A stretch of 64,000 nt of DNA, taken from Chelonoidis abingdonii. Lineage: Eukaryota > Chordata > Testudines > Testudinidae. Where the stretch lies: assembly GCF_003597395.2 (NCBI RefSeq), contig NC_133769.1:179628346-179692345 (forward strand), in the 5' to 3' direction. A model generated the notes under the pieces. It worked only from the letters and a program-made list of their open reading frames with translations, made no database searches and had not been told where the DNA came from. Shown here one piece after another: positions 34,355-47,191 of the stretch; position 1 is the stretch's first letter; each line of letters opens with the position of its first letter. A program made the position numbers and the translations under genes.

Positions 34355-37301
34355 GTAGGAAACTTATCTTTTCCCTACCTCAGCCTGTTCCGCTGCCTGT
34401 GTTCTGCTACACGCAGAACAACTGCATTGGGGCAGCACTCAACCTGGTGCCTGCTCTGTACAGAAGCACCCTCTGGTTTCAGGAGTCCACCTGTATAGTT
34501 TTTGCAATTTTTATTACACTTGGTTATCTTCTCAGGACGGAGAATACCCAGGACTGAATTTAAAAGTCCAGGATGGTTAGCAAGCAGCCTGTGGCCCCAA
34601 AACCAAACAAATCATAGTTCTGTCCTGTGCTTTATTCTTGAGCCTTAGCATCTGTGGGTATTAGTGAAGAAACAAAGACTTTATCTGCATACGTAGAATC
34701 GGATGAACAAACCTCAGCTGAGGCCACAGTGCAGGCCTCTGGCACCTGAGGGTGGAGCTTTCCCTCTGACAAAACCGAGTGAGACCCCTCTGCATGTGAG
34801 GCAGTTGTCTTTGATTGTGCTTCCTGTGATCCCTTTCTGTTCTGTTCTATATAGGTTCTTTTGCTGCACACCCTACCAGAGTATCTGAGCACCTACTTTC
34901 CTTTAGAGTGCCTGATTCAGTCCCAAGTCTTGCCTCCTGAGCTCACCCTGCCTGCTTCTCCTGGAACACAGCCACAGAGCTTTCCCTCTTTTAATATCAT
35001 GAAATCACCACCCTTTCCTATTCCCACAGCTTCCGGTCCCTGTCTCAGTTTATCTGCACTCCATGCTAAAAACACAGATCATTAGCCTAGCTGGATGCAG
35101 TATGATAAACTGCTGTGGTACCTAGTTAACCATTTAGAAATAGATGCCCCAGCATCACAAAGAAAATTATAGTAAAAGAGAAGCAGTTTGAAAGAAAGCC
35201 AATGGGGACATGAAGCAGCGCTCTCTCCCAGGGAGACCCACAGTCAGTTGATCAGGAAACGTCTCTCTTTCCTAGGGAAATACACACCCAGAAGGCAGAG
35301 AAACAGCACCAATGGATTATGGAAGTGTCCTCTCCTCCATGGCCATTGGAGAGTTACATTCTGCCAGCAAGAACCACATGCAGCAGAGCAGGAGAACTAC
35401 ACACTGTGCCTAAGAGATCCACCACCAACGGGGGAAGAGACCTGCCCTCTCAGTCTAGACAACCACAGCAGCAGAGCCGCTTTAGGCATAATTGTTCTTG
35501 CACTTGCTTTAGAAAGCCCCTTGATACGATTTAAGGAACGTCCTGTATCTCCATTTTTCTCCAAGAAAGCTGGAGTGGATAAAACCTGCTCCTTCACCTC
35601 CTTGGAGTGACAGGGATTTTGTTGAAGGAAGATTGGCCAGAAACAGCTGGTGAGGGATTGTATTTCTTGCATAGCCTAGTCCCCTCCCCCTCCCCTTTAA
35701 CTGTTCCGTCTTCCTCAGAGTGCTTAAGTATTGAGGCACTCTTGTCTGGCAAGGCAGACTAGATGCAGCTCCCTCCACAGTTCACCCACACTGCTCCATC
35801 AGTTAGCCAAAAGGGGATCAGTCAAGTGGGCGAGACACCAGAGTGTGCTGGTGGGGGTTAAAACTCAACATCCATTTTGAAGGAAGGGCTGGTGTGATTT
35901 CTCTGCCTCTCTTGGGATCTCATCTCATCTCTGGATATCTCTACATCATCCCTGCCAGAGAGTATTTATTCATAGGGGGCTCTTTTAGCTTCTCAACCTT
36001 CATTCTCCCATCCAAACTGCTCCTGATCCCTTCTCCTCTGCCCCTGCAACAAACCTCTCAGCCTACTCCCCTCATCCCCAGTGGAGTGCCCTGCACGTTC
36101 CATATCTCTCACAGCCATTTCTCTCCCTCTTCATACATGTTTCCCCTGCTCATTCAGTCCCACTATGGCTCTATGCTGGGTCACTGCCAGACCCTTGCCA
36201 TCATGTTCGTTTGCCTGGCCTGCTATCCTGTCTTGCTTCCCAGCTGGATGGTTGGGCTGAGAAGCACAAGCCAGAAGGTGGGTGGCATTGAGAGCACAGG
36301 CCAGAGATCAGTGAGGGCCCCTGGAAGCAGAGAGGTAGGGGAGATTGGGACTCACTCCAGGCAAGTGACCCAATTCACCATATTTCCCTGACCTCCTACA
36401 TGGGCATCCTTAGCAGCATGTGGCTAAATAACCCTTTTGTTTTCCAGGTGTCCTCCACCTCAGTACTAACCTGTTTCTAAAAGGCTAATTAAACCATTTA
36501 TTGCTTTCTGGGTATTCTGTATAAATTAGTCTTGGGGATTGTGTAACAGCCCCACAGTACATGCAATAGCGTCCTTTGCTGCTGTCACCCAGAATTCAGT
36601 TCCTAGTATCATTACTCATCCCCAGGATCAACTTGTGAAAATAATGGCAATCATTGCTCCCTCATTCATGTCTCTCAGCATCATAGGAGTGAAAGCTGGA
36701 GATGGCTAACCTCTTATCATTTCTAACCCTTCTCATCCACAGACCCCTACATTTCAGTGGGTCCTAATTTTCTCAAAACTTATCTTTAGGGGCTGAAATG
36801 TTTTATGTCTGGTCTCAGCCTAATAGGTGAGCTTTTTTTTGGAAAGCTTGCATAAAATCCATTCAGCTGTTTATGAGGCACATGAGCATAAGTAGAAACC
36901 AAACCCAGAAACTAATTGTTCTGACCTTTACTGCACTCAGAATACTCAAAAAAAATACCTTGTTTTAAACTGCAAACTTAGGACTCTGTTCTAGCTTTGT
37001 ACAACAAGAGTCTGGGTTGGGCTGGGGAGGAGAGGGAAAGGATGCTAAGTCAAGAGCGTCAGGCCTTGGAGGCAGCATGCAACCCATAACAGCTCCTACA
37101 CTTTATTTTTGGAGGTGCAGTCTGTGCCAGCCCATTTCTGCAGGCCTTTATGGAAGGGGAACAAAGCCAACGGCCTTACCTCAGACCACATCAGTTTGGG
37201 GTGTTTTTAGTGCAGCTGGCAACACTAGTACTCTCCTAGTACTTGTACTCAGGGAGAGCAAGCACCGAGATTGTTATGGTCCCCTGCCCATTCATTGGGT
37301 T
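34355..37301. other. No recognised gene
   Basis: Two longer plus frames lie here (35188-35610, 140 codons; 35843-36391, 182 codons). Neither shows a recognised domain, signal peptide or supporting splice pattern. I do not annotate them as genes. Confidence 0.45.
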
Positions 37302-37309
37302 CCATGCAC

Positions 37310-37661
37310 CAGGGATTCTCAATCTTTTTATTTCTGAGGCGCCCTTCCCTCCCAACACGCTGTAACAACTCCATGGCTCACCTGTGCCTTTTTTGCATAT
37401 CCAATTAAAAGCTAGGGCCAGCATTAGGGGATAGCAAGCAGGGCAATTGTCCAAGGTCCCATGCCACAGAGGGCTTCTCAAAGTTAAGATGGCTTCATCC
37501 CCATGCAACAGGGTTCAAGCTTCAGCTTTGGCCCTAGGCAGTGGGGTTCAGATGTAGGCTTTCTTCCCTGGGCTCCAGTGACTTTAATGCCAGCTTTACT
37601 TTCTAGTTTATTTTGGCGGACCCCCGAAACGTGCTCATGGACCCCTGGTTGAGAACCACTG
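37310..37661. mobile_element. Non-autonomous hAT element
   Basis: Ends CAGGGATTCTCAATC (left) and CAGTGGTTCTCAACC (reverse complement of right) are the inverted terminus of a Charlie/Tip100-like hAT group. Flanked by an 8-bp target duplication with one mismatch: ccatgcac at 37302-37309 and ccatacac at 37662-37669. Interior non-coding, 352 bp. Confidence 0.87.
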
Positions 37662-37993
37662 CCATACACCATCTCCCTTTCATTTTCATATCCTCAGCAT
37701 ATCGGTTGCCCTGGATGAGGAGTATGGGCATTGCTAAGTTTGAAAAACAGTCTGTTCAAAGGACAAAGTCTTGGAACATTTGAAAATGACACCATGAGCC
37801 TGGCTGGAGGGGTGACACTGTGAACTGCGACTCTTATAAAGCTCCCTAGGATACAAGATTGTATCGCAGCAGGGTCAGCCCAGTCTTGATCTGAGGGAGA
37901 CAGCTGAATTCTGTGCACTTTACTGTGAGTTGGTCTTTTGGAGAAGAACACAAGAAGAAGGCTCTGTTTGCTATGCATGCACAGTAGTAATGG

Positions 37994-38891
37994 TGTCATA
38001 AATAGATAGCTAAGGGTTAATGTTTCTTTCACCTGTAAAGGGTTAACAAAGGGAACCAAACACCTGACCAGGAGGATCAATCAGGAAACTGGATTTTTCA
38101 AAGTCAGGGAGGAATTTTTGGATCTGAGGTCTTTTTGTCTGTTCTCAGCTATGAGAAGGTCTTTCTATCGTCTTATCTTCTGTTTCCAACTTGTAAGTAC
38201 AGGTTGAAAAACAATATAAGCTTTTATGTTGTTTTGGGGTATTTACATGTGTGTAACTTGCTGGAATGTTTCAAATTGGATATCATTTTTGAATCAGACT
38301 GTTTATTCATATTTTTTATAGCAATAGCCCTGTATTTGTCATCTGATGCAGAGTTTATATCTTATGTCTTTTTTCTTTCTTTTTTTTTTATATCAGTTTT
38401 CTTTGTAAGACTTGTTTGAGTTTTCTCTCTGGGTAGGTTAAGGGAACAAGGGGAGGGAATTCTTTGTGTTAGATCTACGGAGGGTAGCTCGCAGCAACCA
38501 GGAATTGGTGGGAGGGGGAAGAGAGATAAATCATCTCTGTTTCCTTGTGTTTGAGGTTTGTCTCTTTGTGAAGAGAGGGGACAGGCTTCTTGGTATGTGA
38601 TGTAAAGAGATTGCATCATGCTCTCAGGTTAGCCCAGAGAGGAAAGTCTGGGTGGGAGAGGGAGGGGGAAGGGGGGAGTATTTCCTTGCTTGGTAAGACT
38701 CAGAGCTTCTGGGTCTTGGGGGTCTCTCCAGGGAAGGTTTGGGGAGACCAGAGGGGGCCAAAACCCTGGAAATTTTGGATGGTGGCAGCGAGATAAGATC
38801 CAAGCTGGTAATTAAGCTTGGAGGTTCATGCTAAGCACCCAGATTTTGGACGCTAAGGTCCAGATTTGGGACAGAGGCTTATTATATTACA
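37994..38891 (+). mobile_element. Solo-LTR-like element, copy 2
   Basis: Aligned over its length with 12360-13265 and in the same orientation. Starts TGTCATAAATAGATAGC, ends TATTACA, flanked by a perfect 5-bp duplication aatgg at 37989-37993 and 38892-38896. The different target duplications prove independent insertions. The TGGTGGCAGCG string recurs at 38780-38790, about 100 bases from the right end as in copy 1. Confidence 0.87.
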
Positions 38892-38924
38892 AATGGTAGT
38901 AAATATGTATACCATGATGAGTTG

Positions 38925-39010
38925 GGAGTGGGATCCCATTGTTCTGGTCAGGGTAAAAAGGCAGAAAAGAGACAATCCCTGCCCTGAGTGATTACAATCT
39001 AAAACAAAAG
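38925..39010 (-). repeat. Ancient repeat fragment shared with 13520-13575
   Basis: 'acaatccctgccctgagtgattacaatctaa' is of the same type as the left part of the repeat at 13390-13750. Confidence 0.5.
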
Positions 39011-39566
39011 AGCCCATGATGCTGTCGGTAAGATTAAGGGTTTTGCCTCAGTGTGCTTCACCAACATTTTCCCTTTCTTCCCTCTTTGACCTGTGGCTTG
39101 TTTGCCTGGTTTTTGTCCTCTAGTTCCCATAGTGACTCCTGTCGGTAGAGCTTATGCAGTACTTTGAGACATACGCGTTGCATAAATGTTATTTATTACT
39201 GACTTTTCCTTATCAGTTTCAGTGTACCTGTGGATTTCAGCCTAAGGACCCTCCCTTTATCAAGCTGATATTCGCTCCCAATCTAAAACTCCTGAATTCC
39301 TCCCCTTAAAACTTAAAGATGACGTCAAAAGAGATCCAGCAGATCTGGTGTCATGATCTGCTGGACGCCACCCAGTCACACCTCTACCACCATCTAACTC
39401 AGATTTTGTATCCTCTGGTTACGGTCCCATGTATAGAAATCCTTCCCCCGCCCCCTCATCCTCTTGGTGTCCTAATGTAAGCAAATGCGTATATTTCAGT
39501 GTTTGTTTGATTGCATAGTTCCTCCAATGTAGGAAAGCGTGTGCATTCTGAAGATGCAATCCAATA
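39011..39566. other. No recognised gene
   Basis: Nothing recognised. Confidence 0.5.
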
Positions 39567-39568
39567 TA

Positions 39569-40010
39569 CCGTATATACTCGTTCATTAGCTCGTTCGTTT
39601 ATAAGCCGACCCCCCAAGATGGTTAGGTAAAAATAGCAAAAACTGTATGACCCTTTCATAAGCCAACCGTATATTTCAGGGGTTGGCAAACTTTGGCTTC
39701 CGGCCCGTTAGGGTAAGCCTCTATTGGGCCTGAATGTTTTGTTACACGGAGCCCCTCAGTTCCCGGTGGTCGTGGTTTGCTGTTCTCAGCCAATGGGAGC
39801 GGTGAACCGCGGCCACAGGGAGCTGAGGAGCTCCAGGTCTGCAGACTCTCCAGGTAAACAAAACGACAATGTATTAGATATACAATTCAATGATTCCATA
39901 GGGTTTAAAATGATCAAATTTTGGTGTAGACACATTTATAAGCCAACCCCCGTTCTTTGATGTATCACATTTTTACCAAAAATATTTGGCTTATGAATGA
40001 GTATATATGG
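39569..40010. mobile_element. Tc1/mariner-like MITE with an internal hAT-like segment
   Basis: The ends ccgtatatactcgttcat and (reverse complement of right) ccatatatactcattcat are an 18-bp inverted repeat with two mismatches, flanked on both sides by TA (39567-39568 and 40011-40012), as in Tc1/mariner elements. The inner halves are also palindromic ('ttataagccgacccccc' and 'ttataagccaacccccg' in inverse arrangement). A segment starting CAGGGGTTGGCAAACTTTGG at 39677 and running to about 39858 looks like the left part of a hAT element lodged inside; its right terminus is missing. Confidence 0.65.
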
Positions 40011-40599
40011 TATCTATATGGATGCATTTTTGTCTGTGATGGCACTTGGCCTCTAAGAGAGGCTGCCTGGGTGGAAGGGTTAAGTAATTGGAAAGGAGTG
40101 ACAGGCTTGCCAGGGAGTGGAAGAAAGTTTGGTGGATTGAGATGAGGTTGAGAGATCATCATGGATGGGAGGAGATTGGGTGTGTTTAGCAACTGGAATG
40201 GGATATCAGATTTGGGACTGCCTTGTGCATTGATTTATTTACCATTAATTACATTATTATTGTGGTTAATCACACATTGACAATGCTGTCCAGACAAAAA
40301 AGAAAAATAGGCACTTCAAGTTGGTGTTGGAATTTTGCAGGGTTCACATTTAAAAGGCATTGTAGAAGAGCAGAATGTTGAGACATTTGAAGAGACAGGA
40401 TATGTGATTCATGAAAACATTGTGACCTTTCCAAGGATAGGGGGCAATGTGGAAGAAGGCATGAAGATCATGGGTAAAATCTTGGCTCCAAGCTTTCACC
40501 CTGAAGTGGGAGAAAGCAAAAAAATAAAATAAAAATAAAAATGAGGGAGCCTAGGGAGTTAGAGGGTGAGTAAGAAGAAAAGCGAGAACAGATTTTACC

Positions 40600-40745
40600 G
40601 TGTGCAGAGTTGTGCAGGAGTTTGAAGTTAAGGCTGAGGAGCCTACATTTGGTGCAGATAGTTAGGGGAAGCCAGAGAAGGGATTTGAAGAAGGGAGTGA
40701 CATGTTAAAGGAATTTAGGCAAGGTTATCCTAGCAGAGGAGATTC
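40600..40745 (+). repeat. Ancient LINE 3'-region remnant
   Basis: 'agtttgaagttaaggctgagg', 'gaagccagagaagggatttgaag' and 'gttatcctagcagagg' match the type of repeat at 27640-28080. The same sequence recurs at about 43930-44060 because of the duplication. Confidence 0.4.
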
Positions 40746-42299
40746 ATACAAGGAATTCTCAAAGATGAATCAGTAAATCCAAAGTTAAGATTCTCTTAGG
40801 AATGTATGCTTGTCTACACTGCAGCCATGAGCCATCAGGCTCTAATCTTATCTGGTATGACAAGCTAAGCAGAAGACTTTGAATTTCTCAGATACTGCAG
40901 GGTTGAGGGCCATATAGGTATCTATGATAGATAGATGGACCCAGATCAGACTCGGATGTGAGTCCTTCCCTCTCTCCACCCATCCCCCATTTCCTCTCCC
41001 CCCTCAAAAAAAAAAAAGCCAGTTGCTGCAGAAAGTGGTATTGGTGTTTCATAGGTTGGATTCTTCTCTCAGTCAACACTGAACCACTGCCAAAGAATAC
41101 TAGAAAGGGTGAAATATGCTGCAAGAGATATCATCTTTCAGATGAGGAGTTAAAATTGTAAAATCCTAACTACTTGTAGTTCTTAAAATATCCAGGCTAA
41201 AATACGTTTCTCTAAGGCCTTGTTTATCGGATTTTGTCTCCCCACCAGTTTAGTTGTGCTGGTGTAGGCAAAGAGATGGTGGTTTATCCAGCCCTTCTCA
41301 GAGCAGATCTGAATGACACAGTAATTAAGGCAACTGCTACCACTGAATATCTTATCTATACTAGTGTTCTCAGCATTGAAGTGGTTCAATACCTAAGGGG
41401 GGAAATATTATATACACAACCTAATAGGGTTATACATTTATTTTTTTCTATCCACAGGGGCAACTAAAACTATGTGCTAATGTGGTTAGATCATAAACAT
41501 GGTTTTGTAGCATAGGGAGCACGTTGCAAATGACGGTGTTAGCCAAAACCACCCTCTTTTCCCACCCATCGCACGGAGCAAGGTTCAGACACAGTTACTA
41601 AATATAGTGAGGATGTAATTTCTAATTATATTCAGCACTAATGCAAACCATATTATAACCACACATTGTCATAACTGTATTTGAAAACTGCTTAAGACCT
41701 TGCCTTTTTTTTGGGTTTGTAATAATTTTTAAAGGGAACCCCTTTTACATCTGTGTTCTGTATGACAGTGCGTATTGCTCCATGTTACAATAGAAGTAGT
41801 AGTAAGAATCCCCAGATATTGGTAAGCTCACTGAGGAGGTAAAAATGAACCTGAGTGAGAAATCCCCCTGTTTTTTGACTTTGTGTGAGTTTGACTCTGG
41901 TTGGATGCCACATTGCTAGGCCAGTGTGACTGCTAGGGTTTGGCTACACTTGCAGATGTGCAGCGCTGGGAGTTACAGCTGTCTTCGTACAGCTGTGTAG
42001 GGAAAGCGCTGCAGTGTGGCCACGCTGACAGCTACCAGCGCTGCAGTGTAGCCACATTTGCAGCAGTGTTGGGAGTGGTGCATTATGGACAGCTATCCCA
42101 CAGAGCACCTCTTCCCATTCTGGCGCCGTGGGTTGTGGCAAGGGGGTGGAGGGTGCGGGTCATTCTGCTTCCTGTCGCAACGCCCCGTGATGCATCGCTT
42201 CACATCCCAGCAATCCCTGTGTTTCCCTCAATGTTTGGCGCCATCTTGCATCTTTCGACAGTTTCTGTGCAGCATGATTCTGTATTCCATTTTGGTCTG

Positions 42300-43400
42300 C
42301 GGGAAATGGAGCCCGAACTGTTGAGGAATATGCTGACGAGTCTCACCAGCACATCACGTTTGGGAGTTGAGCTATTCCTTAAGATTCAAAGTGACAGTGA
42401 GGAGTCCGACGATGATAGCGAGTCGCGTAATGCATACGACACAAAATTGCTTGTGGCATTCACAGACATGCTCAGCACCGTGGAACGCTGCTTTTGGGCT
42501 CGGGAAACAAGCACTGAGTGGTGTGGTGGATCTATCGTCATGGGAAGGCTGGGGATGACGAGCAGTGGCTGCGAACTTTCGGATGAGAAATGCCACTTCA
42601 TGGACTGTTGAGGAGCTCGCTGCACCCTGCGCGCAAGGACACGAGATTGAGAGCGCTCTTGCAGGAGAACGGGTGCTATATGCAATCTGGAACTGAGCAA
42701 CTTCCAGACAGCTACATCGCGTGTGAACAGTTGGAAGTGAAAGGACCGTTGGAATCATGTTGATGCAAGTTTGCAGGACCATTAATCGCATCCTGCTAAG
42801 AAGAACCGTGACTCTGGGGAACGTGCAGGCATTGTGGATGGCTTTTGCACAATGGGTTTCCCTACTGTGGAGGGCTATTTCTGGCACCACCCCCCAGCTA
42901 GTATCCGAGTACGTAATCGGAAGGGTATTGTTCTATGGTTCTTCAGGTGCTTGTGTGTCACCGTGGGCATTTTATTGACATTAACAGAGTTGCCTGGAAA
43001 GTGCATGATACAGGCATCTTTCGGAACAGTGGCCTGTTCAGGAAGCTGCGGCCGGGACTTTTTCCCAGACTGGAAATCACAGTAGGGGACGTTGAAATGC
43101 CCGTTGTGATCCTTGGAACCCCGCTTACCTGTTAATGCCGTGGGCTCATGAAACTTGTAACAGGGAGCCTTGACAGCGCAAGGACCGGTTCAACTACAGG
43201 CTGAGCCGGTGCCGAATGACTGGGAGTGTGCTTTTGCTGTTTAAAGGGGCACTGGTGATCTCTGTAGGGTAGCTGGACTTGGGGAAAGCAGCATCCCCAT
43301 GGTTATATCCACGTGCTGACCCTCCATAAATTTGTGAAGGGAATGGTGAAAGATTCAGATCAGGCACTGGGACTCCCGAGGTTCAACGCCTGGAGCTGAA
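42300..43400 (+). pseudogene. Harbinger transposase (HARBI1-like), left copy
   Basis: A DDE nuclease that excises and inserts the element, acting in the nucleus with its MYB partner. Three frames together cover the family blocks: an acidic N-terminal stretch (SDSEESDDDSES, about 42387-42425), CRTINRILLRRTVTLGNV (42772-42825), the block with the first catalytic aspartate near 42870 (here serine after a one-base loss), KVHDTGIFRNSGLFR with the second aspartate (about 42998-43043), DFFPDWK and VGDVEMPVVIL (43083-43115), and RLSRCRMT near the third catalytic residue (about 43205-43225), after which the frame breaks. Part of the damage may be sequence error next to the gap. A poly(A) signal AATAAA lies at 43620-43625. 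Confidence 0.8.
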
Positions 43401-43671
43401 TTGCACAGCCAGGAGCAGGGCTACTAGAGGAGGCCCACGCACAGGGCGCAAGGATTAGGGATGGCTGTGAGGGAGATTTGAGGCTGAAAACAACAGTAAT
43501 GGTTTGGTGCCTGCAGGGGTGAAGTGCAGTGGTGTACAAAGTTAGCTTAGCAAACACAGATTCCTACGATTTGCATGGCCTGGTTTTCCTGGGCTAGCGT
43601 ATTTTGACTTTCCTGCAATAATAAAGACTCTTTTCAAAGCCAATAATTCATTTATTGAAAAAGAAAATAAC

Positions 43672-43696
43672 NNNNNNNNNNNNNNNNNNNNNNNNN
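43672..43696. other. Assembly gap (25 N)
   Basis: Exactly 25 undetermined bases, a typical placeholder of unknown size. The sequence on its right restarts about 3.3 kb upstream in the alignment of the sequence on its left. Confidence 0.99.
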
Positions 43697-46600
43697 TGTA
43701 GAAAGCAGGATGTTGAGACCTTTGAAGACAAGATATGTGATTTGAAAACATGTGACCTTTCCCAAAGGATAGGAAGGCAATGGGACAGAGCATGAGATCA
43801 TGGTACAATCCTTGGCTCGCAAGCTTACCTTGACGTGGAGAAAGCAAAAACATAAAATAAAAAAAAATGAGGGAGACCTAGGAGTTAAGGGTGAGTACGA
43901 GAAGCGGAACAGATTTTACGGTGCAAAGTTGTCAGGAGTTGAAGTAAGGCTGAGGAGCCTACATTTGGTGCGTAGTTAAGGGGAAGCCAGGGAAGGGATT
44001 TGACAGAAGGGTATGCATGTTAAGACTTTAGGGCAGGTCTATCCTAGCAGAGGAGTTCATACAGGACTTCTCAAAGATGAATCAGTAATCCAAAGTGTTA
44101 TTTTTGAGGACAGGTATGCTTGTCCTACACGCAGCCATGCGCCATCAGGCCTCTAATCTTATCTGGTATGACAAGCTAAGCAGACACTTTGAATTTCTCA
44201 GATACTGCAGAGTTGAGGCCTATAGGTATCTATGATAGTAGATGGACCCAGATCAGATCGGATGTGAGTCCTTCCCTCTCTCACCCATTCCCCATTTCCT
44301 TCCCCCTCAAAAAAAAGCCAGTTGCTCGCAGAAAGTGGTATTTGCGTGTTTCATAGGTGGATTTTTCTCTCCAGTCCACACTGAACCACTGCCAAGAATA
44401 CTAAAAGGTGAATATGCTGCAAATGTGTTATAGGAGTTAAAATTGTAAATCCTACTATTGTCAGTTCTTAAAATATCCAGGCTAAATACGTTTCTCTAGG
44501 GCCTTGTTTATCGGTTTTTTTTTAGGCAAGAGATTGGTGGTTTTCAGCCCTTCTCAGAGCAGATCTAGAAGGACACAGAATTCAGCGCAACTGCTACCAC
44601 TGAATATCTTATCTATTAACTGTGTTCTCGCATTGAAGTGGTTCAATTACTAAGGGGGAAAAGTTATATACACACCTAATAGTATATACATTATTTTTTT
44701 CATCCCCAGGGAACTAAACTATTGCTAATGTGGTTAGATCCTAACATGGTTTGTAGACATAGGGAGCACGTTGCATCGTGTTAGCCAAAACACCTCTTTT
44801 CCCACCCATTCGCGACGGAGCAGGTTCAGAACACAGTTACTCAATATAGTGCGGATGTTAATGTTCTACTTATATTCCGCACGTAATGCCGAACCATATT
44901 TAACACACATTGTCATAACGTATTTGAAATGCTTGCAGACCTTGCCTTTTTTGGTTTTGATGTAATAATTTTTAAGGGAACCCTTTTCTTCTGTGTTCTG
45001 TTGACAGTGCGATATTGCTCCGAGTTTACAATAGAAAGTCGTTGTTAGAATCCCAGCTATTGTAAGTCACTGAGGAGGTAAAATGAACCTGAAGTGAGAA
45101 CATCCCCTGTTTTTTGACTTTGTTGCAGTTTGACTCTGTTGGTGCCACATTGCTAGGCGTGTGATGCTAGGTTTGGCTACATGTCAGATGTGCCAGCGCT
45201 AGGAGAGTTAAAGCTGTCTTCGCTACAAGCTGTGTGGGGACAAGCGCTGCAGTGTGGCCACGCTGACAAGCTACAGCGCTGCAGTGTAGCCACATTTGCA
45301 GCAGTGTTGGGAAGTGCGTTGCATTATGGACAAGCTATCCCCACGAGTAGCACCTCTTCCCCTTCTGCGCCGTGGGTATTGGCAAGGGGGTGGAAGGGGG
45401 TTTTGGCGGGTCTTTCTGCTTCCTGGTCGCAGCCCGTGATGCATCGCTTCAACATCCCAGCAATCCCTTGTTTCCCTCCACGTTTGGCGCCATCCTTGCA
45501 CTCCTTTCCCGACAGTTCTGTGCCAAAGCCATGATCTGTATTCATTTTGTCTGCCGGGATGGAGCCCCACTCTTGGAGAGAAGCATTCACTGGGCCACCC
45601 AGTCTTTTTCCCGTCTAGTAGACACCGTTCAGCGCCAGCTCTAGCGTGTCCATCTCTGCTCCACTGGACTGTAAATAAGACGAACTGTACTTGTCTCTGT
45701 GGATAAAGGAAGGGCTTGACTGACAGGAAGTCTCTACACATTTAGGGCTACATTCACGTTGTGTTGGTGTGTAAGGTGAGTATTCCTATTTAAAGTTCAA
45801 AGGTGGAGCGATGTGACGTTATGAGATGGTCCGAACCGGTAATCAGGCGTCGAGGCCTGCTATGCAGACGTGACACGGAAATATGGTCGTCCGGTGTGAG
45901 GGTGCTCCTCTCATCAGTAGATATGCCTCGAGCACGTGGCAACGGGGTGACTTTTGGCCGCTCGGCGAAACAAGCATGTGGATGTTGGATCATAATACGA
46001 TCATGAAGCTTGGGATGCGAGACGCAGGGCATGTCCTGCACACTTGGATCATGAGAACATGCATTCAGGACTGTGTGAGTAGCTCCGCCTGCACCCTCGC
46101 GGCAAGGACACGGATGAGAGCTGCCGTTGCCAAGTGGAGAGACGGGCGGGTGCGTATTGCCATCTGGAAGCTGGCAACATCCAACAGCTCCAATCGGTGT
46201 GTGTGACCATATGTGAACCAGTTTGGAGTGGGGAAAGTCGACCGTTTGGAATCATGTTGTGCAAGTTTGCAGGCCATTTAATCGCATCTGCTAAAGAAGA
46301 CCTGACTTGGGGAAGTGCAGATTGTGGATGGCTTCCGTCTTGCACAAATGGGTTTCTACTGTGGAGGGCTATTCTCCTGGCACCACCCCACCTAGCCTCC
46401 GCGTACGTTAATCTGTATGTGTGTGTGGTATTTCTCTATGAGTCTTCAGTGCTTGTGTGCCGGTTGTGGGCATTTTTATGACATTAACGAGTCCTTAGCC
46501 TGGAAAGTTGCATGTACAGCATCTTCGAACAGTGGCCTTCAGAAGTAGACCAGCCGGATTTTTTCCAGACTGGAAGATCACGTAGGTGGGACGTTGAAAT

Positions 46601-47184
46601 GCCGTTGTAGATCTTGTATTACCCGGCTTACCTGTTAATGCGTTTGGCTATTGAACTGTACCACAGGGGAGCCTTGACAGGCAGCAAGGGACGGTATCAA
46701 CTACAGGCTGAGCCAGGTAGCCGAATGACTGTGGGGTGCTTTTGGCGGTCAAAGGGGCACTGGTGATTCTGTATCGGAAGCTGGACATGGGGGAAAGCGA
46801 TCCCCATGGTTATATTCACTGCTGTACCCTCCATATATTTGTGAAGGAATGCGTGGAAAAGGATTCAATCAGGCACGGACGCTCCGAGAAAGGTTCAACG
46901 CTGCGGGCTGATTTGGCACAGCAGAGCAGCAGGCTACTAGGAGGCCCAGAAGGGCCTTGCAAAGGATTAGGGAGCTTGAGGGAGGAATTGAGGCTGAAAA
47001 CCTTCAGTACATGTTGGTTGTGTGTGTGTGACGGGGATGACGTGCAGTGTTACAATGTTACGCTTAGCAAACACAGTTCGTACTGATTGCAGTGCCTGTT
47101 TCTTTCCGGGGCCTAAGGTATTTTTGATTTCTGCGATAATAAAGCTCTTTCAAAGCAAAGAATTCATTTATTGAAAAAGAAACA
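43697..47184 (+). repeat. Right, error-rich copy of the duplication
   Basis: Matches 40361-43671 but differs by very many one-base insertions and deletions, often in homopolymers (the A run near 41006 is 12 long there and 8 here). The segment about 45570-46060 matches only poorly and has about 180 extra bases. Past 47184 the sequence continues as unique and clean. The pattern fits an uncorrected long read placed beside an existing contig, rather than a biological duplication. Confidence 0.85.
45560..46960 (+). pseudogene. Harbinger transposase, right copy (noisy)
   Basis: The second reading of the same transposase region. Recognisable pieces include an alpha-helical block near 46140-46200 (VRIAIWKLATSNS in one frame), CKFAGHLIASAKED near 46260-46305 and the C-terminal LHIFVKECVEKD near 46825-46860. 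Indels change the frame every few dozen codons. A poly(A) signal AATAAA at 47138-47143 ends the transposase unit. Probably not a separate gene. Confidence 0.7.
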
Positions 47185-47185
47185 C

Positions 47186-47191
47186 TTTATT
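47186..47191 (-). terminator. Poly(A) signal of the MYB-like gene
   Basis: AATAAA on the minus strand here and again at 47167-47172. The transposase's own signal on the plus strand is at 47138-47143, so the two units end tail to tail within about 50 bp. Confidence 0.65.

Larger units (their letters stand above)
40361..43671 (+). repeat. Left copy of a 3.3-kb duplication across the gap
   Basis: Aligns, in the same order and orientation, with 43697 to about 47184. It includes ordinary flank (40361-41935) and the left part of the Harbinger element (41936-43671). It ends inside the word 'attgaaaaagaaa' at the gap edge; the right copy passes through that word and goes on. The first 1.5 kb reads cleaner than the right copy. 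Confidence 0.9.

Noticed and set aside
35188..35610. 140-codon plus frame
   Set aside because: Overlapped by other open frames; no recognisable protein family.
35843..36391. 182-codon plus frame
   Set aside because: No motif, no supporting splice sites, and no sign of codon bias. Chance length is plausible in this composition.
40361..47184. A true tandem segmental duplication
   Set aside because: The break is exactly at a 25-N gap and the second copy has read-error-like indels; an artefact explains it better.
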